Origin: Rubrivivax sp.
GTDB taxonomy: Bacteria > Pseudomonadota > Gammaproteobacteria > Burkholderiales > Burkholderiaceae_C
Direction of reading: 5' to 3'
NCBI GenBank assembly: GCA_027489455.1
Contig: JAIXZR010000063.1
Span: 60,786 to 124,785 of the forward strand
Length of the DNA: 64,000 nucleotides
Positions 16,374 to 25,774 of the stretch are shown in pieces. The notes beneath the pieces were generated by a model that saw only the letters and a list, made by a program, of their open reading frames with translations, was not told the origin of the DNA and did not search any database. Numbering within the stretch: position 1 is the stretch's first letter; every line of letters starts with the position of its first letter. A program made the position numbers and the translations under genes.

Positions 16374-19300
16374 TCACGCGGGCTGCAGCTCGACCCGCGC
16401 GGTGGCGCTGCGGCCGTCGGCCAGCGTCGTCACCACCGAGACGGATGCATTGCCCGTGCTGGCCAGCACAGCCACGCTGATTTGCCCGCGCACGTCGCCG
16501 TCGCCCGTGCGCGCGGAAGCCTCCAGCACGCGCACGTTGCCCACGGCCGTGGCTTGCACCGCCGCACCGCGCACCGGCACGCCGGCCGATAGCGTGATGA
16601 AGCTCAGCCGCAGGGGGCGATTGGCGCGCGTGATGACGGCGTTGCCCACCAGCGCGTTGCTGCCGTCGTCGTCGTAGACAGCGCCGATCAGGCGGCTGCT
16701 CACCACGCCGGGCACGCGCAGCAAACGCTCGGCCTGCAGCGCGTCAGACGCGGGGTGCAAGGCCAGCAACGAGATCGTCAGGTCCAGGTCGGGCGTGCGC
16801 GGGCCATTGCCATCGGCGCCCAGGTGCAGGGGGTCGTGCGTGAGGTTGAGGCTGAAGTTGCCCGTCGCGTCGGTCACTGTCTCGACGTTGACCTCCAGGG
16901 TCTGCAGCGCCAGGGCCTTGACGCGCACACCGCCGGCGGGCTGGGCCGCGCCCGTGCCGTGGCGCAGCATCACGGTGCCAGCCACACGCACGGCCTGGCC
17001 GCCGATCACGCCCGCGGGCTGCGCCTGGGCCTGCAACTGCAGCGCGAAGCCTGCGGTGATCAGCTGGCTCGGCAGATCGGTCTCGGCGTCGTTCAGGCCC
17101 AGCGGCCGGTCCAGGCCGGCCTGGGCGATGGCCACCAGGCGGACCAGGCGCGGCAGCTCGGCCAGCCGGCCCGCCGTCAGGTCACGCATCACGCGGCCCA
17201 GCGCTGCCCGCCAGGCGCGTGCCAGGGCCGGGGCCGCACGGTTCAGCGGCGGCTCACCGCTGGCGACGTAGACATCATGGGTGGCCTGCAGGTCGAGCGT
17301 CAGGCGCAGGGCGCGCGACAGACTGTCGTCGCTGGTCAGCGCCTGTTCCAGCAGGCCCTGCAACTCGCCGATGAAGACCGCGTTGATGCGCGCCGTGGCG
17401 GCTGCGCTCACGTCCCCGGGGGTTTCGGCCAGCGCGCGATCGACGCCGATGCCGGTGTCGGTGGGGGCACGCAGCGCCTCGGGCAGGCCCTGGCGGATCT
17501 CGACGGTGTCGCTCTTCTCGGCGAAGGGCTCCTTGGGCAGGAACCGCCCCATCTGCTGTGGCGGCGCCGCGCTGCCCGGGGGGGCGTCGGCCGCCCCGCC
17601 GGGGGCGGAGAAGTTGCTGTCGAAGAAGCGGCGTTCGTTCGTCAGCAAGCCGCTGGCCACCGGGCCGGCATTGGCGCGCTGGCCAGCTGGGGCGCTGAAC
17701 TGCTGGTCCAGCGCACGGGCCTGGTTGAGGCCACCGCCGATGGCGGTGGGATTGGCCGTCAACGGGCTGTGGGCGCGCTCCAGGCCCCGCGCCACGCTGG
17801 CGGCTGGCGAAGGGCCCAGGGCGGCTGCAACCGGCAGCGCACTGCCGCCTGCGCCCCCTGCCCCCGCAAGGCCCCCGCCCGTACCTCCCGCCCCGCCCCC
17901 CGGCAGGCCCTTCTGCCCCAGCGGCGCTACGGCACCCACGAGCCCGGTCACGGCGCTGAGGCTCTGCCCGGTCAGCGCGGTGCTGGCCTGCAAGGCGCTG
18001 CCGGCCAGCGCTTGCGTGCCGGCCAGGCCGCTCATGTCGCGAAACATCCCACCGCTGGCCATGGCGCTGAGCACCGCGCTCACGCCGGTGGGATCGGGCA
18101 GCGCCGGGGGGTTCATGATGTTGACGACCGGTGCCTCCAGGCCGCCGGGACGCTGCGCGTTTTCCACGGTGTGCTGGCCGGCCTGCAGTGCGGCGATGTC
18201 CGAGGCCTGCATCGGGGGCGGCGAATCCTGCCAGTTCCAGAACCGCGTGAGGTCGATCTTCTCAGCGCAGTTCGAGCGGCCCAGCACACCTTCGGCAAAC
18301 ACGCCGCCGGTGGGCAGTGCCACCATGCGCTGGCTCTGGTAGGGCTTGCCCAGGCGCTTGTTGAGCCAGTCCTTCCACGCAGGATCGTTGTCGTCCGGGA
18401 ACAGGAAGGCCAGGTGCCGCCCAGCCACGGCGATGGGCGTGGTGTCGGCGTACTCCAGCAGCCGGCGTTCCAGGACCTTGAAAGGCGCCAGCAGCAGACC
18501 CAGGGTCTGCGCATCCAGCCGGCGCCAGATGTGCTGGCTGTAGTGCAGGGCGTTCTCGTTCAGGTGCTGCGTCAGGCTGATGAGGCTCGGGTCGCTGGTG
18601 AAGCTGAACAGCTGCAGGGTGGTCTGCTTGGCCGGCAGCACCACGCTGCAGGGCACCTCGAACACCCGGCCCGCAGCGGTGATGAAGTACAGCGCGACCG
18701 ACTGCAGGGCGGGCACATCGGCTGGCTTGATCTTCAGCGTGATGCCCGCGAGATCGGCGACGTTGAACCCGGTGCCCAGCTCCGCGGCCGGGCGCACGGT
18801 GGTGGCGCCCAGGCCGATGCCGCTGCGCAGCTCCAGCGTGGGGCCGGTCTCGGGCACCACGCCTGCGGCTTCGACACGGCCGCTGCGGGTGTTCCAGCCC
18901 ACGTTCAGCAGCTTGCAGTCGGCGCTGATGTCCCATTGCGTCAAATCGCTGCTGTGAGCGCTGAGCCCGCCGGGCACCTGGCGCGCGCGCACGAACCTGG
19001 CGGCCATCTCCGCCTGGGCCTTGGCCGAGTCCTTGGCACGCTGAACCAGCAAGGGCCTGGGCGCGGGCTGGGTGTCCAGCGCCGCCATGATCTGTGCGAA
19101 CTGCCGAGCCACCGGCGGCTGCAAGAGCGCGCTGACGTTACCGCTGGGGTTCAGCAGCCAGTCGCGCACATCGGGCCCGAGGGCAGCGCCGATGAGAATG
19201 CCGCGAAAGCGTTCGACGACGCGCTCGTCGAACTTGATCAGCTGCATCGGCACGAAGAGCACACGCTCTGCCTTTTCCAGCCTCAGCTGCACGCGGTAGA

Positions 19301-20501
19301 GCTGCACCACTTCAAAGTACAGCACGTTGAGCGTGTGCATGTGGTTGTAGTTCACCACCACGCGCGTGCTCAGCGTTTCGCTTTCCGATTGCGATGCCTC
19401 GGTGACCAGTGCTGCGCGCTTGCTGCGCGTGGACAGGCTGGCCTGCTCGGTGGACCGGTCGATCTGCTGGCCGTAGTCGGACGCCATGTCGCTGCGGCCG
19501 GCCGAGGCCGCGACGCTGGTGGCCAGCGAGACACTGGCGGACGCGGCAGCGGCGGCGGCCCCCGCGGCCGCGGGGCTCCAGGCGGCGCCGGCCGTGGCGG
19601 CGCTCTGGCTGGCGCTGGCTGCGAAGCTGGCCGACGAGCCAGATTGGGCTTCCATGGCCACCGACGAGGTCACCTCCTGCAGGCTGCTGCGCTGGTTCAA
19701 GCGGTTGTCCAGCGCTTCGGACTGGCTCACGTCCTCGGTGCTGGCCGTGCTGGAACGGCGGGTCCAGTCGATCACCGCCATGCGGGTGGATTCGCCCGGC
19801 GCCAGCGTCAGGGAGTGCAGAACCTGCCCCAGCGTGATGGCCTCGGGCGTCCAGGATTGCTGGAAGGTCAGGCGCGCGCCCAGGTAGGGCTTGGCTGCGG
19901 CCGGGGCGGTGACGGCCAGCACGTCCAGCGGGGCGTCCAGGTTCCTGGCCACGTCATCGGGGCCCGAGACCGTGACCAGCCGCTCGTAGTAGGCGATGTC
20001 GGTGGCGTATTCGCCGAACTTCGGCACGATTTCCGGCGCCGTGTACTGGGCCTCCGGATCGGCCTGCAGGCTCTGCCCTGCCAATGCGCGGGCGGCGATG
20101 TAGGGCGGCCACAGGGCCATGTCGCGGATGGTCGCGATGCCGGCCGCCGTCTGCAGGGCCTGGGCCAGCGGCCGGTCGATTCCGGCCAGGCGCTCGGGGC
20201 TCTGGCCGATCAGCTCGGCCGGGGTGGCCGCGGCCGCCCCGGGCGCAGCGTCCACCACCCCGGCCGGCAGCAGGCCATGGCGGCTGAGCGGGTGGCGCGG
20301 GTCCTGCGCGGCGGCCAGCAGATCGGCCGCGGCCCTGAACGTCGGCGCCAGTGCCAGGTCGAAGACGGTACGCACGCCCAGGGTTTCCAGCAGGCGCTGC
20401 TGCGCCTCGGAGACGCCGGCCAACGCGCCCGTCGGGGCGGCCAGCCAATCGGCCAGGGTCTTGTCTTGGTGGCTGGTCTTGATGGCTTGCGGGTCTGGCA
20501 T
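16374..20501 (-). CDS. 1375-residue multidomain protein of unknown function
   Basis: No signal peptide is visible. Residues 15-145 contain two similar helical units ending in GVRTVFDLAL and GIATIRDMAL, which look like helix-hairpin-helix repeats. Residues 205-250 hold an all-beta segment (TLAPGESTRMAVIDWTRR). Residues 255-375 are Ser/Ala-rich and low in complexity. VVVNYNHMHTLNVLYFEVVQ follows at 381-400, then a mixed domain to about 790. A Gly/Ala-rich linker lies at about 860-900, and the C-terminus has beta-sandwich units like carboxypeptidase regulatory domains (TVTDATGNFSLNLTHDP). The alternation of modules and flexible linkers suggests a large structural, adhesive or toxin-like protein. 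It is transcribed with the membrane protein downstream. Confidence 0.6.
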   Translation of the reverse strand: MPDPQAIKTSHQDKTLADWLAAPTGALAGVSEAQQRLLETLGVRTVFDLALAPTFRAAADLLAAAQDPRHPLSRHGLLPAGVVDAAPGAAAATPAELIGQSPERLAGIDRPLAQALQTAAGIATIRDMALWPPYIAARALAGQSLQADPEAQYTAPEIVPKFGEYATDIAYYERLVTVSGPDDVARNLDAPLDVLAVTAPAAAKPYLGARLTFQQSWTPEAITLGQVLHSLTLAPGESTRMAVIDWTRRSSTASTEDVSQSEALDNRLNQRSSLQEVTSSVAMEAQSGSSASFAASASQSAATAGAAWSPAAAGAAAAAASASVSLATSVAASAGRSDMASDYGQQIDRSTEQASLSTRSKRAALVTEASQSESETLSTRVVVNYNHMHTLNVLYFEVVQLYRVQLRLEKAERVLFVPMQLIKFDERVVERFRGILIGAALGPDVRDWLLNPSGNVSALLQPPVARQFAQIMAALDTQPAPRPLLVQRAKDSAKAQAEMAARFVRARQVPGGLSAHSSDLTQWDISADCKLLNVGWNTRSGRVEAAGVVPETGPTLELRSGIGLGATTVRPAAELGTGFNVADLAGITLKIKPADVPALQSVALYFITAAGRVFEVPCSVVLPAKQTTLQLFSFTSDPSLISLTQHLNENALHYSQHIWRRLDAQTLGLLLAPFKVLERRLLEYADTTPIAVAGRHLAFLFPDDNDPAWKDWLNKRLGKPYQSQRMVALPTGGVFAEGVLGRSNCAEKIDLTRFWNWQDSPPPMQASDIAALQAGQHTVENAQRPGGLEAPVVNIMNPPALPDPTGVSAVLSAMASGGMFRDMSGLAGTQALAGSALQASTALTGQSLSAVTGLVGAVAPLGQKGLPGGGAGGTGGGLAGAGGAGGSALPVAAALGPSPAASVARGLERAHSPLTANPTAIGGGLNQARALDQQFSAPAGQRANAGPVASGLLTNERRFFDSNFSAPGGAADAPPGSAAPPQQMGRFLPKEPFAEKSDTVEIRQGLPEALRAPTDTGIGVDRALAETPGDVSAAATARINAVFIGELQGLLEQALTSDDSLSRALRLTLDLQATHDVYVASGEPPLNRAAPALARAWRAALGRVMRDLTAGRLAELPRLVRLVAIAQAGLDRPLGLNDAETDLPSQLITAGFALQLQAQAQPAGVIGGQAVRVAGTVMLRHGTGAAQPAGGVRVKALALQTLEVNVETVTDATGNFSLNLTHDPLHLGADGNGPRTPDLDLTISLLALHPASDALQAERLLRVPGVVSSRLIGAVYDDDGSNALVGNAVITRANRPLRLSFITLSAGVPVRGAAVQATAVGNVRVLEASARTGDGDVRGQISVAVLASTGNASVSVVTTLADGRSATARVELQPA

Positions 20502-20660
20502 GGTGTTCTGAAGGCAGGGGGAAGGGTGGCCGCGGCAGCTGTCTCTGCGCGTGCCCTGCCATGTTGTCGAAGCGTTAGCCCGCTGGCCTCAAGCCCTGCT
20601 GATGTTTCTTTGAAGGTTTTCTCTGCCCGCCATTTCTGCCGGCAAATCAAGCACTTGCGC

Positions 20661-20675
20661 GCAGGCCGGGCCTGC
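20661..20675 (-). terminator. short hairpin after the histidine-kinase gene
   Basis: GCAGGC, loop CGG, GCCTGC, just downstream of the kinase stop on the minus strand. The stem is only 6 bp and no T-tract follows, so it is a weak terminator candidate in the 200-base gap before the 1375-residue gene. Confidence 0.25.
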
Positions 20676-20701
20676 ACGCCGGGCGCAGCCGCGGCCCGCC
20701 T

Positions 20702-22102
20702 TCAGATCACCAGCCTGAAGCAGGCCCCGCCCAGGGGTGATGCCCAGGCCTGGATCGACCCGCCGTGCGTCAAGGCCACTTGGCGCGCCAGGCTCAGGCC
20801 GATGCCGCTGCCTTGGGGCCGGGTGCTGAAGAAGGGCAGGAAGATGTCTTCGCGCAGCGCTTCGGGCACACCCGGGCCGTTGTCGTGAACCTCGATCAAG
20901 GCGCGCCCGCTGCGCGCCGTCGCGATGCGCAGCTCGACCACGCTCGCCGCTGGGGTGGCGGTGCAGGCTTGTGCCGCGTTGCGCAGCAGGTTCAGCAGCA
21001 CCTGCTCCAGCAGCATGGGGTCGGCGCGGATCGTCAGGTCGGGCGGGTTCACGTGCAGGTGCAGGGCCACCGCGGCGCGGGGCCACTGGCTTTCGAAGAG
21101 CAGGGCCAGATGGCGCGCCAAAGGCGCGGCAGGCAGGGCCTGCACCCGCAGCTGCGGCGTGTGCGCAAGCTGCCGAAAGTCCTGCACGAAGCGCAGCAAC
21201 CCGCCCGACCGCCGTGCCACGGCGGCCGTGGCGGATTGCAGCCGCGCGGCTTCGTCGCTGGCGGGCAGGCCGGCGGCGGCCGTTGCGGCGCTGGCGGCCA
21301 GCGAGGTGACCGGTGTCAGCGAGTTCATCACTTCATGCGACAACACGCGCACCAGGTCGCCCGACAGTGCCAGCTGCGCGGCGGCGATGTCGTCCTGCAC
21401 CGGCTGCAGCGCCAGCAGGCGGCGCGCACGTCCCAGGTGCACGACCCGGCTTTGCGTGACGCGCAGGCGCTGCGCGGCGTCGTCCGGTGGCGCCAGATCG
21501 ATGTGGTAGCTGGCCTCGGTGCGCCGCAGACCTGCCAGAACGCCTTCGCCATAGACCGCGAAGTCCGCCAGGCGCTGCCCGTGCGGGCGATCGAACAGGC
21601 GCCGCGCGGCATGGTTCATCAGCTCGACTTCGCCAGTGCCGTCGTCGATGGCCAGCAGCGGTGTCGGCACCTGCTCGACCAGGCTTTGCCAATGGCCGTG
21701 GGTGGCGCGCTCGGCACGGGCGCGTTCGCGCAGGTCGCCGACCAGGCCATCCAGGGCCAGGGCCAGGTCGACGAAGCCGCTGTCGGCCGCGCGCGGATCG
21801 AAGGTTTGCGTCAGGTCGCCGTGGCGCAGCAGGTCGGCCAGGCGCGCCAGGTCCAGGTTGGTCTGCCAGACGCGGCGCACGAGGCTGGCCAGCACGGCCA
21901 GCGCTGCGCCGCCCAGCAGGGCCGCCGTCGCTGGCAGCGCTGGCGGCCACAGGGCCCACAGCGCCCCAGCCGCCAGGCCCAGCACGGCCAGCAGCCGCCA
22001 CAGCAGCTGCCAGCCGAAGCGGCGCGCGAAGCCGCGCACGAGGCGCGCGCGTTGTGCAGCGTGCAGCGCCGGCGCAGCCACGGGGTTGCGCAACGGCGTC
22101 AC
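20702..22102 (-). CDS. sensor histidine kinase (NtrB-like) of a sigma-54 two-component system
   Basis: 466 residues, starting at a GTG that overlaps the regulator stop (GTGA). Two membrane helices lie at about 33-75 with almost no periplasmic loop. A HAMP-like stretch follows (about 75-130) and a PAS-like domain at about 135-235. The phospho-acceptor is H256 in VLSHEVMNSLTPVTSL. The ATPase domain shows N box NLLRNAAQA, G1 DNGPGVP and F/G2 FFSTRPQGSGIGLSL. The short extracellular part suggests sensing in the membrane, as in kinases that detect membrane stress or antimicrobial peptides. It would phosphorylate the co-encoded regulator. Confidence 0.9.
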   Translation of the reverse strand: MTPLRNPVAAPALHAAQRARLVRGFARRFGWQLLWRLLAVLGLAAGALWALWPPALPATAALLGGAALAVLASLVRRVWQTNLDLARLADLLRHGDLTQTFDPRAADSGFVDLALALDGLVGDLRERARAERATHGHWQSLVEQVPTPLLAIDDGTGEVELMNHAARRLFDRPHGQRLADFAVYGEGVLAGLRRTEASYHIDLAPPDDAAQRLRVTQSRVVHLGRARRLLALQPVQDDIAAAQLALSGDLVRVLSHEVMNSLTPVTSLAASAATAAAGLPASDEAARLQSATAAVARRSGGLLRFVQDFRQLAHTPQLRVQALPAAPLARHLALLFESQWPRAAVALHLHVNPPDLTIRADPMLLEQVLLNLLRNAAQACTATPAASVVELRIATARSGRALIEVHDNGPGVPEALREDIFLPFFSTRPQGSGIGLSLARQVALTHGGSIQAWASPLGGACFRLVI

Positions 22103-23523
22103 AGGCCGTAGCGCTGCATGCGCCGGTACAGCGATGCCCGGGTCAGGCCCAGGTCCTTGGCGGCCAGTGAGATGTTCCAGGCCCGCTGGCTCAGCGCGCG
22201 CTCCACCAGCTGGCGGGCGGCACGGTCCAGGTTCAGGTCTTCGGCGGGTGGTGGGATGCCCGGCGCAGGGCCCCGCGGGGCGGCACCGGGGTTGGCCGCA
22301 GTGATGGCCGTGGTGACGGCCGTGGTGATGGCCAGGTCATCGGGGCCCAGCCGGCCGCCTGCGGTGTCGCGGCTCAGCACCACGGCGCGTTCGACGGCGT
22401 GGCGCAGTGCGCGCACGTTGCCGGGCCAGTCGTGCTGGCCCATGGCGCGCAGTGCCGCTTCACTGAAGCTGCGCTGGGGCTTGTTGTACTTCTGCGTGTA
22501 GTGGCGCAGAAAGTGTTCGGCCAGCAGCGGGATGTCGGCCTTGCGCTGGCGCAGCGGGGGCACGTGGATTTCGACCGTGTTCAGGCGGAACAGCAGGTCG
22601 GCGCGAAACTGCCGCTCGTCGGCCAGCGTGTCGCGGCTGACGTTGGTGGCGCTGATCACGCGCACGTCCACGGGCAACGGGTCGTTGCTGCCCAGCGGCA
22701 GCACCTGCCGGCGTTCCAGCGCGGCCAGCAGCTTGGGCTGCAGCGCCAGCGGCAGGTTGCCGATCTCGTCCAGGAACAGCGTGCCGCCGTCGGCCGCGGC
22801 GATGCGGCCCACGCGGTCGCTGCGCGCGTCGGTGAAGGCGCCTTTGCGGTGGCCGAAGAGTTCGCTCTCGAACAGCGTGGCCGGCACGCTGCCCATGTCC
22901 ACCGCCACCAGCGGCCCGCCGGCGCGGTGCGAGGCGCGGTGCACGGCCTGCGCCACGCCTTCCTTGCCGCTGCCGTTTTCGCCCAGGATCAGCACGTTGG
23001 CGTCGGTGGGGGCCACGCGCTCGATCATCGACAGCACATGCAGCCAGGCGGGGGACTGGCCGATCAGCTCGGGCCCCATGGCCGCGCCCGGCCGGCCCAG
23101 TTCGCTGGTGCGAAGGCGCAGCTGCGCGGCCGTGCGGCGGCTGCTGTACAGGGCCGCGGCGTTGCGCACGGTGGTCAGCAGCCGTTCGTTGTCCCAGGGC
23201 TTGGTGATGAAGTCGGTGGCGCCCAGCTGCATGGCCTGCACCGCGACGGCCAGAGCGCCGTGCGCGGTAACCACCACCACCATCGCTTCGGGGTGTTCCT
23301 GCCGGATGCGGGCCAGGCATTGCAGGCCTTCGCTGCCCTGGGTCGCCCCGCGGCTGAAGTTCAGGTCCAGCAGCACCACCGCCACGGCGTGGCGGGCCAA
23401 GGTGTCGAACGCTGCCGTGGGTGAGGTGGCGGTCAGCACGTGCAGGCCCTGGCCGTGCAAGGCCTGCTCTCCGGCCAGCAACACGTCGGCGTCGTCATCG
23501 ACAAACAGGACGGTGGGGACCAT
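22099..23523 (-). CDS. sigma-54-dependent response regulator, NtrC family, with GAFTDA loop
   Basis: 474 residues. ATG 23523 is chosen because the receiver domain begins at once (MVPTVLFVDDDADVL); the frame is open further upstream but has no family similarity there. Receiver phospho-site D53 in LLDLNFS. AAA+ domain at about 150-380 with GENGSGKE (181-188) and LFLDEI (249-254). The sigma-54 contact loop reads GAFTDA (228-233) instead of GAFTGA. A Fis-type helix-turn-helix ends the protein (NISLAAKDLGLTRASLYRRM). It faces the HlyD/ABC operon across a gap containing a sigma-54 promoter and palindromes, so it probably activates that operon. Confidence 0.92.
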   Translation of the reverse strand: MVPTVLFVDDDADVLLAGEQALHGQGLHVLTATSPTAAFDTLARHAVAVVLLDLNFSRGATQGSEGLQCLARIRQEHPEAMVVVVTAHGALAVAVQAMQLGATDFITKPWDNERLLTTVRNAAALYSSRRTAAQLRLRTSELGRPGAAMGPELIGQSPAWLHVLSMIERVAPTDANVLILGENGSGKEGVAQAVHRASHRAGGPLVAVDMGSVPATLFESELFGHRKGAFTDARSDRVGRIAAADGGTLFLDEIGNLPLALQPKLLAALERRQVLPLGSNDPLPVDVRVISATNVSRDTLADERQFRADLLFRLNTVEIHVPPLRQRKADIPLLAEHFLRHYTQKYNKPQRSFSEAALRAMGQHDWPGNVRALRHAVERAVVLSRDTAGGRLGPDDLAITTAVTTAITAANPGAAPRGPAPGIPPPAEDLNLDRAARQLVERALSQRAWNISLAAKDLGLTRASLYRRMQRYGL

Positions 23524-23569
23524 GTTCTGCGCAACCGGCAAGGCGTGAGAAGTTGTTCGGGATCGTACA

Positions 23570-23591
23570 GACAATTGTCCGGATTCGGACA
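23570..23591. promoter_or_regulatory. palindromic upstream activator site for the NtrC-type regulator
   Basis: Two overlapping palindromes: GACAATTGTC (23570-23579) and TGTCCG-GATT-CGGACA (23576-23591). They end about 65 bases upstream of the sigma-54 promoter, a normal distance for an enhancer bound by the regulator encoded on the left. Binding is inferred. Confidence 0.55.
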
Positions 23592-23656
23592 GTCGGATGC
23601 TCGTCCCGGTGCCCCGCACGCGCCGATTTCCCTTTTGCATCAGGCACTTGGTGCGC

Positions 23657-23672
23657 TGGCACCGTGCCTGCT
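23657..23672 (+). promoter_or_regulatory. sigma-54 promoter of the efflux operon
   Basis: TGGCAC (23657-23662), five bases, CTGCT (23668-23672), with the diagnostic GG-N10-GC spacing (GG 23658-23659, GC 23670-23671). Transcription should begin near 23683. That makes the ATG at 23685 nearly leaderless and favours the in-frame ATG at 23751 for the first gene. Confidence 0.7.
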
Positions 23673-23750
23673 ATCTGCAAGTCCATGCCCACCCGCGATC
23701 GCCCGCCCGCCGTTCCCGCTGTGCCCGCCAGCGCGCCCGCCGGCAGCACG

Positions 23751-25028
23751 ATGGACACGCCGATCCCCCCGCGCTTCGGCGCGGGCCGGGCGGGGCGGTT
23801 GGCCATCGCCGGTGGGGTGGCGACGGGCCTGGCCATCGCGCTGGGGTTGATCGCGGTGAAGGGCCCGCTCGGCACGCTGGGTACGCCGAGCCAGACCCTG
23901 CCGGCCGACCGCGCCACCATCAGCACCGTGGTGCCAGGCCGTTTCGACGATTTCATCCCCCTGCGCGGGCAGGCCGTGCCGCTGGACACCGTGTACCTGG
24001 ACGCCGTGGAGGGCGGCCGTGTCGAACGCAAGCTGGTGGAAGACGGCAGCATGGTCCAGGCAGGCCAGGCCGTGGCGGTGCTGGCCAACAGCAGCCTGCG
24101 GCTGGACGTGATCCGCAGCGAGAGCGAAGTCACGCAGCAGCTCAACACCCTGCGCAGCATCGAGCTGCAGATCGAGCGCAACCGCGCCGACAACCAGCGT
24201 CTGCTGGCCGAGCTGCGCTGGCAGCTCAAGCGGGCCAGCGACAGGGCCGCCCGTGACCAGCAGCTGGCCAGCGTGGGCTTCGTCTCCACGGCGGCGGTGC
24301 AGGAAGCGGCAGACGAACGCGCGTACCTGCTGGAACGCCTTGCCGTGACGCAGGACCACCAGCGCACCGACGAGCGGCTGCAACAGGCCCAGGCCGAACA
24401 GCTGCGCGCGGCCACGCAGCAGATGCAAGCCAACCTCGCCCTGGCGCGCAGCAACCTGGAAGCGCTGACGGTGAAGGCCCCCATGGCCGGGCGCCTGACG
24501 GCCTTTGACATCACGGTCGGCCAGAGCCTGACGCGCGGCCAGCGCATCGGCCAGATCGACAGCGAGGCGCGCTACAAGCTGCTGGCCCAGGTGGACGAGT
24601 TCTATCTCAACCGCGTGGCCGTGGGCCAGGCCGCCGTGCTGGAACTGGCGGGCCAGAGCCACCCCATGCGCGTGCGCCGCCTGAACCCGCAGGTGCGTGC
24701 TGGTCAGTTCGAAGCGGAGCTGGTGTTCGACGCTGCGGCCAGCGGCGCCGCCGCAGCGCTGCGGCGCGGCCAGACCTTGCAGGCGCGGCTGGCGCTGGGC
24801 GACAGTGGCCAGGCGCTGCTGCTGCCGGCGGGTGCGTTTCTGTCGGACAACGGCGGCAGCTTCGTCTTCGTGGTCGAAGGCCAGCAGGCCCGCAAGCGCG
24901 CAGTGCAGTTGGGCCGGCGCAATCTGGACGTGGTGGAAGTGCTGGCGGGCCTGCAGGCCGGTGACCGCGTGATCACCTCGTCGTATGCCGGCCTGGCCGA
25001 CAAGGATGTGCTGCTGCTGTCCCGCTGA
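23751..25028 (+). CDS. HlyD/MacA-family membrane-fusion (periplasmic adaptor) protein
   Basis: 425 residues from ATG 23751; an alternative in-frame ATG at 23685 lies at the predicted transcript start. One membrane anchor (LAIAGGVATGLAIALGLIAV) is followed by a lipoyl-like segment (VYLDAVEGGRVERKLVEDGS), a long coiled coil at about 100-230 with many Q, L, R and A heptads, a second half-lipoyl stretch (LTVKAPMAGRLTAFDITVGQ) and beta-barrel domains to the end. It would link the inner-membrane ABC permease to an outer-membrane channel. No TolC gene is present, so a channel from elsewhere is probably used. First gene of the operon behind the sigma-54 promoter. Confidence 0.88.
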   Translation: MDTPIPPRFGAGRAGRLAIAGGVATGLAIALGLIAVKGPLGTLGTPSQTLPADRATISTVVPGRFDDFIPLRGQAVPLDTVYLDAVEGGRVERKLVEDGSMVQAGQAVAVLANSSLRLDVIRSESEVTQQLNTLRSIELQIERNRADNQRLLAELRWQLKRASDRAARDQQLASVGFVSTAAVQEAADERAYLLERLAVTQDHQRTDERLQQAQAEQLRAATQQMQANLALARSNLEALTVKAPMAGRLTAFDITVGQSLTRGQRIGQIDSEARYKLLAQVDEFYLNRVAVGQAAVLELAGQSHPMRVRRLNPQVRAGQFEAELVFDAAASGAAAALRRGQTLQARLALGDSGQALLLPAGAFLSDNGGSFVFVVEGQQARKRAVQLGRRNLDVVEVLAGLQAGDRVITSSYAGLADKDVLLLSR

Positions 25029-25069
25029 GTTACCGCATCGCCCCTGAACCCCCTGACGAAAGCCGTGCC

Positions 25070-25756
25070 ATGACGATGATCCGCATCCGGCAACTCTCCA
25101 AGATCTATCGCACCGACACCGTGCAGACGGCGGCGCTGCGCCAGGTGAATCTGGACATCGAGGCCGGTGACTTCGTCGCGGTGATGGGCCCTTCAGGCTG
25201 TGGCAAGAGCAGCCTGCTGAACGTGCTCGGCATGCTGGACCGGCCCACCGCTGGCGAGTACTGGCTGAACGACCGCGAGCTGTCGAAGCTGCGCGAGGCC
25301 GATCTCGCCGCGCTGCGCAAGCAGCACGTGGGCTTCATCTTCCAGAGCTTCAACCTCATCGACGAGCTGACGGTGGCCGAGAACATCGAGCTCGCCTTGC
25401 TGTACCACGACATACCGGCTGCGATACGCCGCGAACGCGTGGCCCAGACGCTGGACAAGGTCGGCATCGCGCACCGTGCCCAGCATCGGCCCAGCCAGCT
25501 CAGCGGTGGCCAGCAGCAGCGCGTGGCGGTCGGGCGCGCCGTGGTGGCGCGGCCCTCGCTGATCCTGGCCGACGAACCCACGGGCAACCTCGACAGCGCC
25601 CACGGCCTGGAAGTGATGCGCATGTTGCGCAGCCTGAACGACGAGGGCACGACGGTGATCATGGTGACCCACACCCCCAGCCATGCCGACTTCGCCCGCC
25701 GGAAGGTGCAGCTGATGGACGGCGAAGTCGTGTCCGACATCCGCCCCGTGCATTGA
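25070..25756 (+). CDS. ABC transporter ATP-binding protein, MacB/LolD class
   Basis: 228 residues. Walker A GPSGCGKSS, Q-loop FIFQSFNLIDE, signature LSGGQQQR, Walker B LILADEPTGNLDS and H-loop MVTHTPSHA are all intact. The LolD/MacB type is indicated by the short length and the ADEPTGNLDS motif. It lies 41 bases after the adaptor gene and 18 before the FtsX-type permease, which it should power from the cytoplasmic side. Confidence 0.95.
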   Translation: MTMIRIRQLSKIYRTDTVQTAALRQVNLDIEAGDFVAVMGPSGCGKSSLLNVLGMLDRPTAGEYWLNDRELSKLREADLAALRKQHVGFIFQSFNLIDELTVAENIELALLYHDIPAAIRRERVAQTLDKVGIAHRAQHRPSQLSGGQQQRVAVGRAVVARPSLILADEPTGNLDSAHGLEVMRMLRSLNDEGTTVIMVTHTPSHADFARRKVQLMDGEVVSDIRPVH

Positions 25757-25774
25757 GCGGCAGGAGCACCGGGC

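Noticed and set aside
16755..20888. 1377-codon open frame antisense to the 1375-residue protein
   Set aside because: Composition is dominated by Gly, Arg, Gln and Ala with no fold-like pattern; it mirrors high-GC third positions of the real gene on the other strand.
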